A stretch of 64,000 nt of DNA, from contig CAYWSB010000010.1 in NCBI GenBank assembly GCA_964460465.1, forward strand, positions 1-64,000, in the 5' to 3' direction. The DNA is from SLRI01 sp964460465. GTDB taxonomy: Bacteria; Pseudomonadota; Alphaproteobacteria; Geminicoccales; Geminicoccaceae. Under the pieces are notes generated by a model. It saw only the letters and a program-made list of their open reading frames with translations, did no database searches and was not told the origin of the DNA. The translations under genes and the position numbers were made by a program. Each line of letters begins with the position of its first letter. Position 1 is the stretch's first letter. Of the stretch, positions 54,702-63,171 are shown piece by piece.

Positions 54702-56954
54702 ATGCCCGAGCACGCCGCCGCCATCACCCGCTGGCCGTTTCATCGCGAGCGTCCGACCCGCGTCGTCCTCGACGTCCGGCCGGGCGTCGAGCCCTCGGGC
54801 CTGCCGCCGGTGCGCATCTTCCTCGGCACCGAGGAGGCGCAGTATCGGGCCGAACGCATCTTCTTCTACTCCATCGAGCGGGTCCGCGACCCGTCCCGGG
54901 TCTACGAGATCCACCTGATGAAGAACGTCGTCGGCTTCGACCGGACGAAGTGGCGCACGGGCTTCACCAACTACCGCTACGCCATCCCGGAATGGGCCGG
55001 CGGCCGGGGCCGGGCGATCTACAACGACGTCGACCAGATCTACCTCGCCGACCCGGCGCTGCTGTTCGACCTCGAGATGGGCAATCACGGCTACCTGGCG
55101 ATCTCGGCCAAGGACACGTCGGTGATGCTCATCGACTGCGGCCGGATGGTCGATCTCTGGAACATCGCGACCGCCTCGACGCTAGGCAAGCACGCGCTGA
55201 TCGACAAGCCGTCGTCCATGCCGGGCCTCTGGGGCGAGCTCGACGGCCACTGGAACGCGCGCGACCAGGAATATGTCGAGGGCCGGACGAGGTGCCTGCA
55301 CTACACGGCCCTGCACCAGCAACCCTGGGAGCCGTTCCCCGAAGTCTACTCCTACCACCCCAACCCGCTCGCCTACATCTGGCACGACCTGGAGCGGGCC
55401 GCCGATGCCGCGGGCTACGAGGTCTTCACCGCCACGGACCCGAGCCCCGACTTCATGGCTGCCCTGGCACGCCCGGTAAGCGAGGGCGAGGCGCCGCCGA
55501 CACCGGGACGCGTGGCCAGCGCGCTCGTGCGCGATCTCGCCCCGAGCGACGTGCTCGAGCTGCGCTGGCCCGCCGACCGGCCCGCGGCGACGCTCGATCC
55601 GGCGCTGCCGAGGCGGTCGCTGGCGCTCGGCCCCGGCACGGCGTGGCCCGAGGCGGCGGCCGATGCCGTGATCGCCTCCAATATCCTGCCGCACCTGCCG
55701 CCGGCCGACCTGCCCTGGCTCCTGCACGCCCTGTTCAGGGCGGCGCGCAAGCTCGTCCACGTCGATGTCGTGGGCACGGCGCGCGGCGGCCTCGGTAGTG
55801 CCGAGTGGTGGCGGCGGCGCCTGGACGAGATCGGCGCCCGCCACCCCGGCAAGAGCTGGAGCCTCGCCGTCGCCGACCAGGCGGCCCCGATCCCCGGCAC
55901 CGTGCGCGCGTTCACCGTGCGCAGCCGGCCGCTGCCCGAGCAAGGCACCGTCTGGGCGCTGCTCGACGGCAAGCCCGCGCACGACGTCCAGGTGCGCACC
56001 CTCGCCCGGGCCACCGACTTCGCGGTCGTCGAGAAGCCGCTCGAGACCGGGCTCTTCGGGACCGTCTCCGCGCCGCGCGGCGCGCTCGACGGTCCGTTCC
56101 CCGATCTGGTCGTGGCCGCGGGGCCCGATGCCGGAGCGATCGCCCGCAACATCAAGGCGATGAGCCGCGGGGCGACCCGGACCGTTCAGATCGGTGCCAC
56201 CGGCGCCGCGTTCGACCGCTTCGACCTCGTCGTCGCCGATCCGGCCGAGCGGCTGCCGATCCGGGCGAACACGGTCGAGATCACGGCTCCCCTGGTGGAG
56301 GCCGATGGTCATGCCGCGGCGGCGAACGGCCGCGCCGTGGCGATCCTGGCCCCGGTGGCACGGCCGTTCGCCCGCGGCCCCGCCGAGGCGGCGGCCCTGG
56401 GGCGAGCCCTGGCCGCGGCCACCGAGAGCGAGAAGGTCGTCTATGTCGCCGACGGGGTCGCCGACGAGCACCGCGAGGCCGTGCTGGCGGCCGCAGCCGG
56501 CGCCCGGGTGCTGAACGGGGCGACCACGCTGGAGCAGGCCGTCGCCGGCGCCGGGCGGGTCGTGACGCACGGCGACGACCCGCTGATCCTGGCCAGGCTC
56601 TGTGCCAGCGGCCGGCAGGTGGACCTGGTGCCCCTGCCCTACTGGTACGACGCGATTCCCGGCAGCAAGCCCGTGCTGAACGTGCTGACCCTGCTGCTCG
56701 GTGGTGGCACCAGCTATCGCGGCACGCCGCACCAGCAGCATGCGCTGGGCCGGCTGGTCGACGGGCTGATCGTCCGGGGCTGGCTGCGCCTGCCCGCCGA
56801 CCCGGCCCGCCTGCACCGGGCCCTCGTCGGCCGCGGCCTGCTGCGCCCTGCCGGTGCCGCCGAGCCGATGGCGTCACCGCATCCGCTCGACGACCGCGAC
56901 CGGGTGGTCGACGCGATCCGCCGCATTCTCACCCGGCAGCTGTCGGCCGGCTGA
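54702..56954 (+). CDS. Three-module glycosyltransferase-like / methyltransferase-like / ELM1-like protein
   Basis: 750 residues. Residues 35-250 look like a nucleotide-sugar glycosyltransferase (GT8-like), with IFLGTEEAQYRAER and a DxD motif in IYNDVDQIYLADP (Asp109, Asp111). Residues about 270-400 resemble a class I methyltransferase remnant (DAVIASNILPHLPPADLPWLLH), but the glycine-rich SAM loop is not obvious. From about 415 to the end it matches the ELM1/DUF1022 family (VWALLDGKPAHDVQ, later ILAPVARPFARG). ELM1-like bacterial proteins are thought to be glycosyltransferases. It probably acts in envelope glycan or glycolipid synthesis; that is inference. Confidence 0.75.
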   Translation: MPEHAAAITRWPFHRERPTRVVLDVRPGVEPSGLPPVRIFLGTEEAQYRAERIFFYSIERVRDPSRVYEIHLMKNVVGFDRTKWRTGFTNYRYAIPEWAGGRGRAIYNDVDQIYLADPALLFDLEMGNHGYLAISAKDTSVMLIDCGRMVDLWNIATASTLGKHALIDKPSSMPGLWGELDGHWNARDQEYVEGRTRCLHYTALHQQPWEPFPEVYSYHPNPLAYIWHDLERAADAAGYEVFTATDPSPDFMAALARPVSEGEAPPTPGRVASALVRDLAPSDVLELRWPADRPAATLDPALPRRSLALGPGTAWPEAAADAVIASNILPHLPPADLPWLLHALFRAARKLVHVDVVGTARGGLGSAEWWRRRLDEIGARHPGKSWSLAVADQAAPIPGTVRAFTVRSRPLPEQGTVWALLDGKPAHDVQVRTLARATDFAVVEKPLETGLFGTVSAPRGALDGPFPDLVVAAGPDAGAIARNIKAMSRGATRTVQIGATGAAFDRFDLVVADPAERLPIRANTVEITAPLVEADGHAAAANGRAVAILAPVARPFARGPAEAAALGRALAAATESEKVVYVADGVADEHREAVLAAAAGARVLNGATTLEQAVAGAGRVVTHGDDPLILARLCASGRQVDLVPLPYWYDAIPGSKPVLNVLTLLLGGGTSYRGTPHQQHALGRLVDGLIVRGWLRLPADPARLHRALVGRGLLRPAGAAEPMASPHPLDDRDRVVDAIRRILTRQLSAG

Positions 56955-57083
56955 CGGGCCCGACCTTGTGTTGACGCAGCGCCACCACCGCGGGGCAAAA
57001 GGTCCCGGCCACCTTGCCCCGGCAGTCACCAGGGCCTAGCTAGTGGTCCGCTTGAAGCCGTCATCTCTATTGGTAGACGATAC

Positions 57084-57845
57084 ATGCTGACCTCCTGGGG
57101 GCCGTGGAGCGAGAAGGCCTATTTTCTCGACAAGATGAGCCTGGGTGACCTCGTTCGGGCGTTCTTCACCCACTACTCGATCCAGGCCTACATCGCCCTG
57201 GCCGCGGTCTCGACCACGGCCTCGCTCTGGCTGGCGACGAGCCTCTGGCAGCCTTTGGTGGCGGCTCTGGTGACGGTCGCTGTCTACCCGCTGGCCGAGT
57301 ACCTGATCCATCGCTTCGTCCTGCATTCGACCTTCCTTTTCAAGCACAAGGCCACGGCCAAGGTCTGGAAGCGCATTCATTACGACCATCACCAGAACCC
57401 GCACGACCTCTCGGTGCTGTTCGGCGCCCTCTACACCACGCTGCCGACGATCGCCCTGATCGCCGTCCCCGTCGGCTGGCTGGTGGCGGGCCCGGCCGGC
57501 GGTCTTGCCGCCTTCGCCACCGCCTGCCTCGTGTTCTGCGGCTACGAGTTCGTGCACTGCGTCCAGCACCTGCCGTTCACGCCGCGCTTGGCGTGGCTCC
57601 GCGACGTGAAGAAGCGCCACCTCGCGCATCACTTCCACAGCGAGCAGGGCAATTTCGGCATCACCACGAATCTCTGGGACCACGTCTTCGGCACGTTCTA
57701 CGCCCAGCCGAAGGACCAGCCGAAGAGCGAGACCGTGCACAATCTCGGCTATACCGGCGAGGCCAGGGCGCAGTGGCCCTGGGTCGCCGAGCTTTCGGCC
57801 GACGACGACACCTACGCCATCCGCCGGCGCCGGCGCGCTGCCTGA
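57084..57845 (+). CDS. Sterol desaturase/fatty acid hydroxylase family protein
   Basis: 253 residues with four membrane helices and the di-iron histidine clusters HRFVLH, HYDHHQNPHD, HCVQH and HLAHHFHSEQGNFGI. These enzymes hydroxylate or desaturate lipid chains with O2. It precedes the acyltransferase and nucleotidyltransferase series, so the substrate may be the lipid made there (inference). The gap ahead (56955-57083) contains a GGGGCAA/TTGCCCC stem at 56992-57020. Confidence 0.9.
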   Translation: MLTSWGPWSEKAYFLDKMSLGDLVRAFFTHYSIQAYIALAAVSTTASLWLATSLWQPLVAALVTVAVYPLAEYLIHRFVLHSTFLFKHKATAKVWKRIHYDHHQNPHDLSVLFGALYTTLPTIALIAVPVGWLVAGPAGGLAAFATACLVFCGYEFVHCVQHLPFTPRLAWLRDVKKRHLAHHFHSEQGNFGITTNLWDHVFGTFYAQPKDQPKSETVHNLGYTGEARAQWPWVAELSADDDTYAIRRRRRAA

Positions 57846-57888
57846 GGCCTGGAGCGCGGGTGGGCGCGTTGCCGCGAGTGGGGCGGGA

Positions 57889-59037
57889 GTGACCGGTCGG
57901 CGGTCGACGGTCGCGATCCAGACAGTCCACGACCGCGCCGACAAGAAGGCGTTCATCGGCGTCACCCGCCGGATCTATGCCGACGACCCGCATTGGGTCC
58001 AGCCGCTGACCTGGGAGCGCCTCGGCCACCTGAACGCCGCGAAGAACCCGTTCCTGCGGCCCATCGAGGCGAGCTACTGGCTGGTGCTGTTCGACGGCGA
58101 GCCGGTCGGCCGGATCTCCGCCCAGGTCAATCGCGCACATCTTGCCCGGCACGACGACGCCACCGGCCATTTCGGCTTCCTCGAGGCGATCGACGACGAG
58201 GAGGTCTTCGATCTTCTGCTGGAAACCGCGGCCACCTGGCTCAGGCTGCGCGGCATGGCGCGGATGATGGGGCCCTTCAGCCTGTCGATCAACGACGAGA
58301 CCGGCACGCTGGTGAACGGCTTCGACACGCCGCCCAGCATGATGATGCCGCACGGCCGGCCGTACTACGACGCCCGGCTGCACGAGCAGGGCCTGGCCAA
58401 GGCCAAGGACCTCATCGCCTACCACATCGACATGACGGTCCCGCTGCCGGCGGCGGCGACCAGGCTGATCGAGCGCGCCCGCAGGGCCGGCGGCCTCGTC
58501 GTGCGCCCGCTCGACATGCGCCGCTATGTCGACGAGATCCGGCTGATCTGCGCCATCTTCAACGACGCCTGGGCGGAGAACTGGGGCTTCATCCCGTTCG
58601 GCGACGCCGAGGCGCACTACCTCGCACACAACATCAGGCCGCTGGTCGACGGCAGCTGGTTCGCCATTGCCGAGCTCGACGGCGAGCCGGCGGCGATGAC
58701 CGTGACCCTGCCCAACCTCAACGAGGCGATCGCCGATCTCGACGGTCGGCTGCTCCCCTTCGGCTGGGCGAGGCTGCTTTGGCGCCTCAAGGTCATGGGC
58801 GTGAAGACCGGTCGGATGCCGCTCATGGGCCTCAAGCGCCGCTGGCACGGCACGCTCAAGGGCACCGCCGCCGCCCTGGGCGTCATCGACGCGGTCCGCG
58901 CCGCACACGCGGGTCGCGGCGTGACCGGCGGCGAGCTCAGCTGGGTGCTGGAGGACAACGCCGCGATCCAACGCATCATTGAGGCGGTGGGGGCCGTGCC
59001 CTACAAGACCTACCGAGTCTACGAGAAGGCGCTCTGA
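57889..59037 (+). CDS. GNAT-like acyltransferase (ceramide-synthase-type candidate)
   Basis: 382 residues. It belongs to a GNAT-superfamily group sometimes mis-labelled dATP pyrophosphohydrolase. Features are ADDPHWVQPLTWER, MMGPFSLSINDETGTLV, FNDAWAENWGFIPF and the terminal VLEDNAAIQRIIEAVGAVPYKTYRVYE (key piece YKTYRVYEK). The bacterial ceramide synthase of Caulobacter is from this superfamily, and there too a nucleotidyltransferase gene lies close by. N-acylation of a lipid amine is my inference. It starts at GTG; one base separates it from the nucleotidyltransferase. Confidence 0.75.
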   Translation: MTGRRSTVAIQTVHDRADKKAFIGVTRRIYADDPHWVQPLTWERLGHLNAAKNPFLRPIEASYWLVLFDGEPVGRISAQVNRAHLARHDDATGHFGFLEAIDDEEVFDLLLETAATWLRLRGMARMMGPFSLSINDETGTLVNGFDTPPSMMMPHGRPYYDARLHEQGLAKAKDLIAYHIDMTVPLPAAATRLIERARRAGGLVVRPLDMRRYVDEIRLICAIFNDAWAENWGFIPFGDAEAHYLAHNIRPLVDGSWFAIAELDGEPAAMTVTLPNLNEAIADLDGRLLPFGWARLLWRLKVMGVKTGRMPLMGLKRRWHGTLKGTAAALGVIDAVRAAHAGRGVTGGELSWVLEDNAAIQRIIEAVGAVPYKTYRVYEKAL

Positions 59038-59038
59038 C

Positions 59039-59854
59039 ATGCGGGCCGGCGAGCTCCAGACCGGACCATTGCCGACCGCGACACCCGACGCTCTCGCCGT
59101 GCTGGTGCTCGCCGGCCAGCGCCCCGAAGGCGACCCCATGGCCGCAGCGGCCGGGATCAGGCTGAAGGCATTCCTGCCGGTCGCTGGTCGGCCGATGCTC
59201 GAGCGGGTGGTCGAGGCGCTGCGCGCCAGCGCCGGCATCGGCCGCATCAGCGTCAGCATCCCGGAGCCCGCGGCCGTCCGCGACCCGGACGTCCATGCCC
59301 TCGTGACCGAGGCGACCCCCAGCCTGTCCGTGCTCGCCGCGATCGACCGGCTGCCGAGCCCGCTCCTCGTCACCACCGCCGACCATGCGCTGCTCACACC
59401 CGAGATCGTCGAGCGCTTCGCCGCCGACGCGCGGCAGCTGGCCGACGCGGACGTCGTCGTCGGCCTGGTCGAGCGCCGTGTCGTCGAAAGCGTCGAGCCC
59501 GCCGCCCAGCGTACCTACTGGCGGTTCCGGGACGGCGCCTACTCGGGCGCCAATCTCTTCTATCTGCGCAACCCCAGGGCCCGTGCTGCCGTCGCCTTTT
59601 GGCGCCGGGTCGAGGCCGACCGCAAGCGGCCGTGGAGGATCGTCCAGGCGCTGGGCTTCGGCTTGCTGCTGGGCTATCTGTTCGGTCGCCTGACCCTCGA
59701 GCAGGCGATGGTGCTGGCCTCGGGGCGGCTGGGGTGCCGCGTGCGGGCCCTGGCCCTGCCGTTTGGCGAGGCCGCGATCGACGTCGACAAGCCGGCCGAT
59801 CTGGCCGTGGTCGAGCGGCTGCTGCTGGCGCGCGAAGCCGGCGCCGCGCCATGA
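59039..59854 (+). CDS. Nucleotidyltransferase (NTP-transferase, MobA-like fold)
   Basis: 271 residues. VLVLAGQRPEGDPMAAAAGI with the following KAFLPVAGRPML is the NTP-binding loop and lysine of this fold (first part VLVLAGQRPEGDP). TADHALLTPE supplies a metal aspartate. It would transfer a nucleotide to a phosphorylated alcohol or sugar. Given its neighbours it may build an activated lipid head group; this is unproven. It starts one base after the acyltransferase stop and overlaps the phosphoesterase by four. Confidence 0.82.
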   Translation: MRAGELQTGPLPTATPDALAVLVLAGQRPEGDPMAAAAGIRLKAFLPVAGRPMLERVVEALRASAGIGRISVSIPEPAAVRDPDVHALVTEATPSLSVLAAIDRLPSPLLVTTADHALLTPEIVERFAADARQLADADVVVGLVERRVVESVEPAAQRTYWRFRDGAYSGANLFYLRNPRARAAVAFWRRVEADRKRPWRIVQALGFGLLLGYLFGRLTLEQAMVLASGRLGCRVRALALPFGEAAIDVDKPADLAVVERLLLAREAGAAP

Positions 59855-60837
59855 GCCTGCTCGACCTCGCCCACATCACCGATGTGCATCTCGGCCCGCT
59901 GCCGCAGGCGCGCATGGTCGAGCTGATGAGCAAGCGTGCCTTCGGCTACTTGTCCTGGCACCGCCGGCGGCACCGGCTGCATCGCCTGGACGCCCTCGAC
60001 GCCCTGGCACGGGACCTTGCCGGCGATCCGCCGGACCACATCGCGGTCACCGGCGACCTCGTCAACATCGCGCTGCCGGCCGAGTTCGAGCAGGCAGCGC
60101 GCTGGCTGGCGGCCACGGCCGAGCCCGACCGGCTGACCCTGGTCCCCGGCAACCACGACGCCTATGCCGGGCAGAGCTACCGGGCGCACTGGTCGCGCTG
60201 GCACCCGTACATGTGCGGCGACGATCCGGGCACGGCCGGACAGTTCCCCTTCGTCCGCCGCATCAACCAACAGGTGGCGCTGATCGGGCTCTCGAGCGCC
60301 GTGCCCAGCGGCGTGGGGTTCGCCACGGGCCAGCTGGCGCCGGCGCAGCTCGAGGCGCTCGACCGGGCGCTGGCCGAGCTCGGCGCCGAGGGGCTTTGCC
60401 GGATCGTCCTCCTGCACCATCCGCCGCTCGGCCCCCTGATCCGGCGGCGCCGCGGGCTGCGCGACGAGGCGGCGCTGCGCGCGGTGATCCGCGACCGCGG
60501 TGCCGAACTGATCCTTTGCGGCCACGAGCACGTCTTCATCGTCGGTGGCATGCCGGGCCCCGAGGCGCCGGTGCCCGTGGTGGCAGGCCCCTCGGCCTCG
60601 CTCGCCCAGGGCCATCCGGAGACCGGCGGCTATCTGCGCTACGCCGTCGAGCCGGGGGGCAGCGCGCCGCGCATCACGCTGCAACTGCGGCGGTTCGACC
60701 CGCTGCAGGGCGGACTGGTGGTCGAGCGGACCGCCCGGATCGTGACCAGCGGGACCGGGCTCGACCTGAGGCCGGCACGCTGGCCGGGTCGCGCCGCGGA
60801 GTCGGTCGACGCCCCGCCCCTCGGCCGGACGGCCTGA
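59851..60837 (+). CDS. Calcineurin-like metallophosphoesterase
   Basis: 328 residues with the full metal-binding set: DVHLG, VTGDLVN, PGNHD, LHHPP and GHEH. It hydrolyses a phosphomonoester or diester. No signal peptide is seen, so it is cytoplasmic. Its position between a nucleotidyltransferase and LptF suggests a phospholipid or nucleotide-lipid intermediate as substrate (inference). It overlaps both neighbours by ATGA-type junctions. Confidence 0.9.
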   Translation: MSLLDLAHITDVHLGPLPQARMVELMSKRAFGYLSWHRRRHRLHRLDALDALARDLAGDPPDHIAVTGDLVNIALPAEFEQAARWLAATAEPDRLTLVPGNHDAYAGQSYRAHWSRWHPYMCGDDPGTAGQFPFVRRINQQVALIGLSSAVPSGVGFATGQLAPAQLEALDRALAELGAEGLCRIVLLHHPPLGPLIRRRRGLRDEAALRAVIRDRGAELILCGHEHVFIVGGMPGPEAPVPVVAGPSASLAQGHPETGGYLRYAVEPGGSAPRITLQLRRFDPLQGGLVVERTARIVTSGTGLDLRPARWPGRAAESVDAPPLGRTA

Positions 60838-62066
60838 TGCTCAAGACCATCGATCGCTACCTCCTGGTGCAGGTGCTGCGGCCGATGCTCGCGGCGATCC
60901 TCATCACGCTCCTGGCCCTGCTCGCCGAGCGGGCGCTCAGGGTGATCGACCTCGTGCTGGGCTGGCGCGGCTCGCTCGGCATCGTCTTCGAGATGATGAG
61001 CTATCTCGTTCCGCACTACATGGTCGTGGCCCTGCCGGCCGCCCTCTTCCTCGGCATCATGCTGGGCATCGCCCGGCTGTCGCGCGAGGGCGAGCTCGAC
61101 GCGATGCGCGCCGCGGGGATCGGGCTCTGGCGGATGACCCGCCCGCTGATGCTCCTGGCCCTGGTCGTCCTGGCCCTGCATCTGATCCTGGTGAGCCACC
61201 TGCAGCCCTTCGCCCGCTATGCCTATCGCGCGGCGGCCTTCGCCATCACCAACGTCTCCTTCCAGACCCTGCTGCGCCCCGGCCAGTTCATCACGCTCGG
61301 GCAGAACACCTACCGGGTCGATGCGCTGAGCCCGGACGGTGACCGGTTCGAGCGCATCTTCCTCTATTCGGAGGCCGAGCCCAGCGGCAGCGTCACCGTC
61401 ACGGCGGCCTCGGGGCAAATCGAGAACCAGGGTGCGCTGGCCCCCCTGCTCCTGCACCTCGAGCGGGGTGTGCAGCAGTTCGTGCCCCGTCCGGCCGAGG
61501 CCGGCAGCGGCGAGAGCGGCAATGCCGCGCCGCCCTTGACCCTCCGCTTCGGGGCCTTCACGAGCGACCTCTCCGGCACCGAGCCCAAGGCCTTCCGCCC
61601 GCGCGGCGAGCATGAGCGCGAGCTCACCATTCCCGAGCTCTTCGGCCTTCTCGGCGCGCCCCGCGAGACGCTGCCGGACGAGATCGATCCCTGGGAGGTC
61701 GAGGCCGAGCTGTCGTCCCGCCTGGTCCGCAACCTCTCGATCATCTTCGTGCCGCTCCTCGCCGTGCCCTTGGCCCTGTCGCCGCGCCGGGCCAAGCGCT
61801 CCTACGGTTTTCTGATCGGCGTCGTCGTGGTGGTCGGCTACAACCAGTTGATCAGCACTGGCGAATCGCTGGCCGACGACAACAAGGTCTCCTCGCTGGT
61901 CGGCGTCTGGCTGCCGTTCCTGGCCTATGCGGTGCTGACCACGGCCTTCTTCGCCCGCACCGCGCGCCGCGTGCCGGACCCCGGCAAGAGCTCGATTTTG
62001 GGCAACGCCGTCGATTCCGTGGTGAGCGCCATGGCGCGGCGCCTGCCGTGGCGTGCGGCGGCTTGA
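60837..62066 (+). CDS. lptF: LptF/LptG family permease (first copy, LptF-like)
   Basis: 409 residues with three N-terminal and three C-terminal membrane helices around a periplasmic beta-jellyroll. It begins IDRYLLVQVLRPML, and GIMLGIARLSREGELDAMRAAG is the coupling-helix region that docks the LptB ATPase (key part SREGELDAMRAAG). LptFG-LptB2 extracts LPS from the inner membrane. Its neighbours are lipid enzymes rather than lptD/pepA, so it may serve another lipid. It overlaps the phosphoesterase stop by one base. Confidence 0.9.
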   Translation: MLKTIDRYLLVQVLRPMLAAILITLLALLAERALRVIDLVLGWRGSLGIVFEMMSYLVPHYMVVALPAALFLGIMLGIARLSREGELDAMRAAGIGLWRMTRPLMLLALVVLALHLILVSHLQPFARYAYRAAAFAITNVSFQTLLRPGQFITLGQNTYRVDALSPDGDRFERIFLYSEAEPSGSVTVTAASGQIENQGALAPLLLHLERGVQQFVPRPAEAGSGESGNAAPPLTLRFGAFTSDLSGTEPKAFRPRGEHERELTIPELFGLLGAPRETLPDEIDPWEVEAELSSRLVRNLSIIFVPLLAVPLALSPRRAKRSYGFLIGVVVVVGYNQLISTGESLADDNKVSSLVGVWLPFLAYAVLTTAFFARTARRVPDPGKSSILGNAVDSVVSAMARRLPWRAAA

Positions 62067-62079
62067 GGATCGCCGCGCC

Positions 62080-63171
62080 ATGATGCTGATCCGCTATCTC
62101 AACCGAATGGTGCTCTTGCGGGTCGCCGTCGCCACGACGGCGGTCATCCTGTTCGCCCTGCTCTTCGACCTCCTCGACGCGTCCGACGACCTGATCCGCC
62201 GCGAGGGCGGCGTGATCGAAGCGTTCGCGCGCTACTTCGTGCTGCGCTTTCCCAGCCTCCTGACCGAGGTGCTGCCCTTCGCCACCCTCCTCGGGGCGCT
62301 CTTCGCCGCCGCCGACCTGATGCGCCACGGCGAGCTCACGATCTTCTGGGCGTCCGGCATCTCGCCGCTCGGCATCATCCTTCGCCTGCTGCCCGTGTGC
62401 CTGCTCGTCTTCGGGATCAAGCTCGTCAACGACGACCTCCTGGTGCCCGGCACCGTGCAGCAGCTCCGCGCCTGGGACGTGGGCTACTTCCGCGGCGGGC
62501 TCGAGGGCTTCGTCGGCGAGCATCTCTGGGTCGAGCACGGCGGCAGCTTCATCCGCCTCCCGCGCCTCGAGCCCGGCCAGGAGACGGCGGCGGACGTGGT
62601 GATCCTGAGGCGCGACGCCGACGGCAACCTCGCCGAGCGCATCACCGCGGCCAGCGCCGAGCTCACGCCCGGGGCCTGGCGGCTGGTCGACGTCGACCGC
62701 GGCAGGGTCGGCGAGGGCCGCTTCGTCCGGGAGGCCGAATACGTCTTCGAGAACGGCATCGACGTCGATCGCATCAGGGTCGTCGCCCGGCCGCCGCAGG
62801 AGGTGGCGCTGCTCGATCTCGTCGACATCGTCCGCAACGACGGCTACGGCGTGGTGACGACCCAGGGCCACATGACGGCGATCTACCACCGGCTCTTCGG
62901 GGCCACCCTGCCGATGCTGATGATCATGCTCACCTTCGCCTTCGCCCGCCGCGTCACCCGGCAGGGCGGCGTCGCGGCGCTCTTCATCAAGGGCATCGCC
63001 ACGGGCTTCGCCTTCGTCATCCTGAGCGGGCTGATGCTGGCCCTTGCCGAGGCCGGCTTCATCGGCCCGCTGGTCGCCACGGCCAGCCCCGTCCTGCTGC
63101 TCGTCGCCATCATCGTCGGCCTGCCACTCCGGGACGAGCGCCAGCGCTGGGCCGGGCTCGGTCGCGGCTGA
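62080..63171 (+). CDS. lptG: LptF/LptG family permease (second copy, LptG-like)
   Basis: 363 residues with the same fold. It begins LIRYLNRMVLLRV, and FAAADLMRHGELTIFWASGISPLG is the coupling region (key part MRHGELTIFWASG). Transmembrane helices at the C-terminus start around residue 275. It would pair with the preceding permease and an LptB ATPase encoded elsewhere. It begins 13 bases after LptF and overlaps the lipid kinase start by one base. Confidence 0.9.
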   Translation: MMLIRYLNRMVLLRVAVATTAVILFALLFDLLDASDDLIRREGGVIEAFARYFVLRFPSLLTEVLPFATLLGALFAAADLMRHGELTIFWASGISPLGIILRLLPVCLLVFGIKLVNDDLLVPGTVQQLRAWDVGYFRGGLEGFVGEHLWVEHGGSFIRLPRLEPGQETAADVVILRRDADGNLAERITAASAELTPGAWRLVDVDRGRVGEGRFVREAEYVFENGIDVDRIRVVARPPQEVALLDLVDIVRNDGYGVVTTQGHMTAIYHRLFGATLPMLMIMLTFAFARRVTRQGGVAALFIKGIATGFAFVILSGLMLALAEAGFIGPLVATASPVLLLVAIIVGLPLRDERQRWAGLGRG

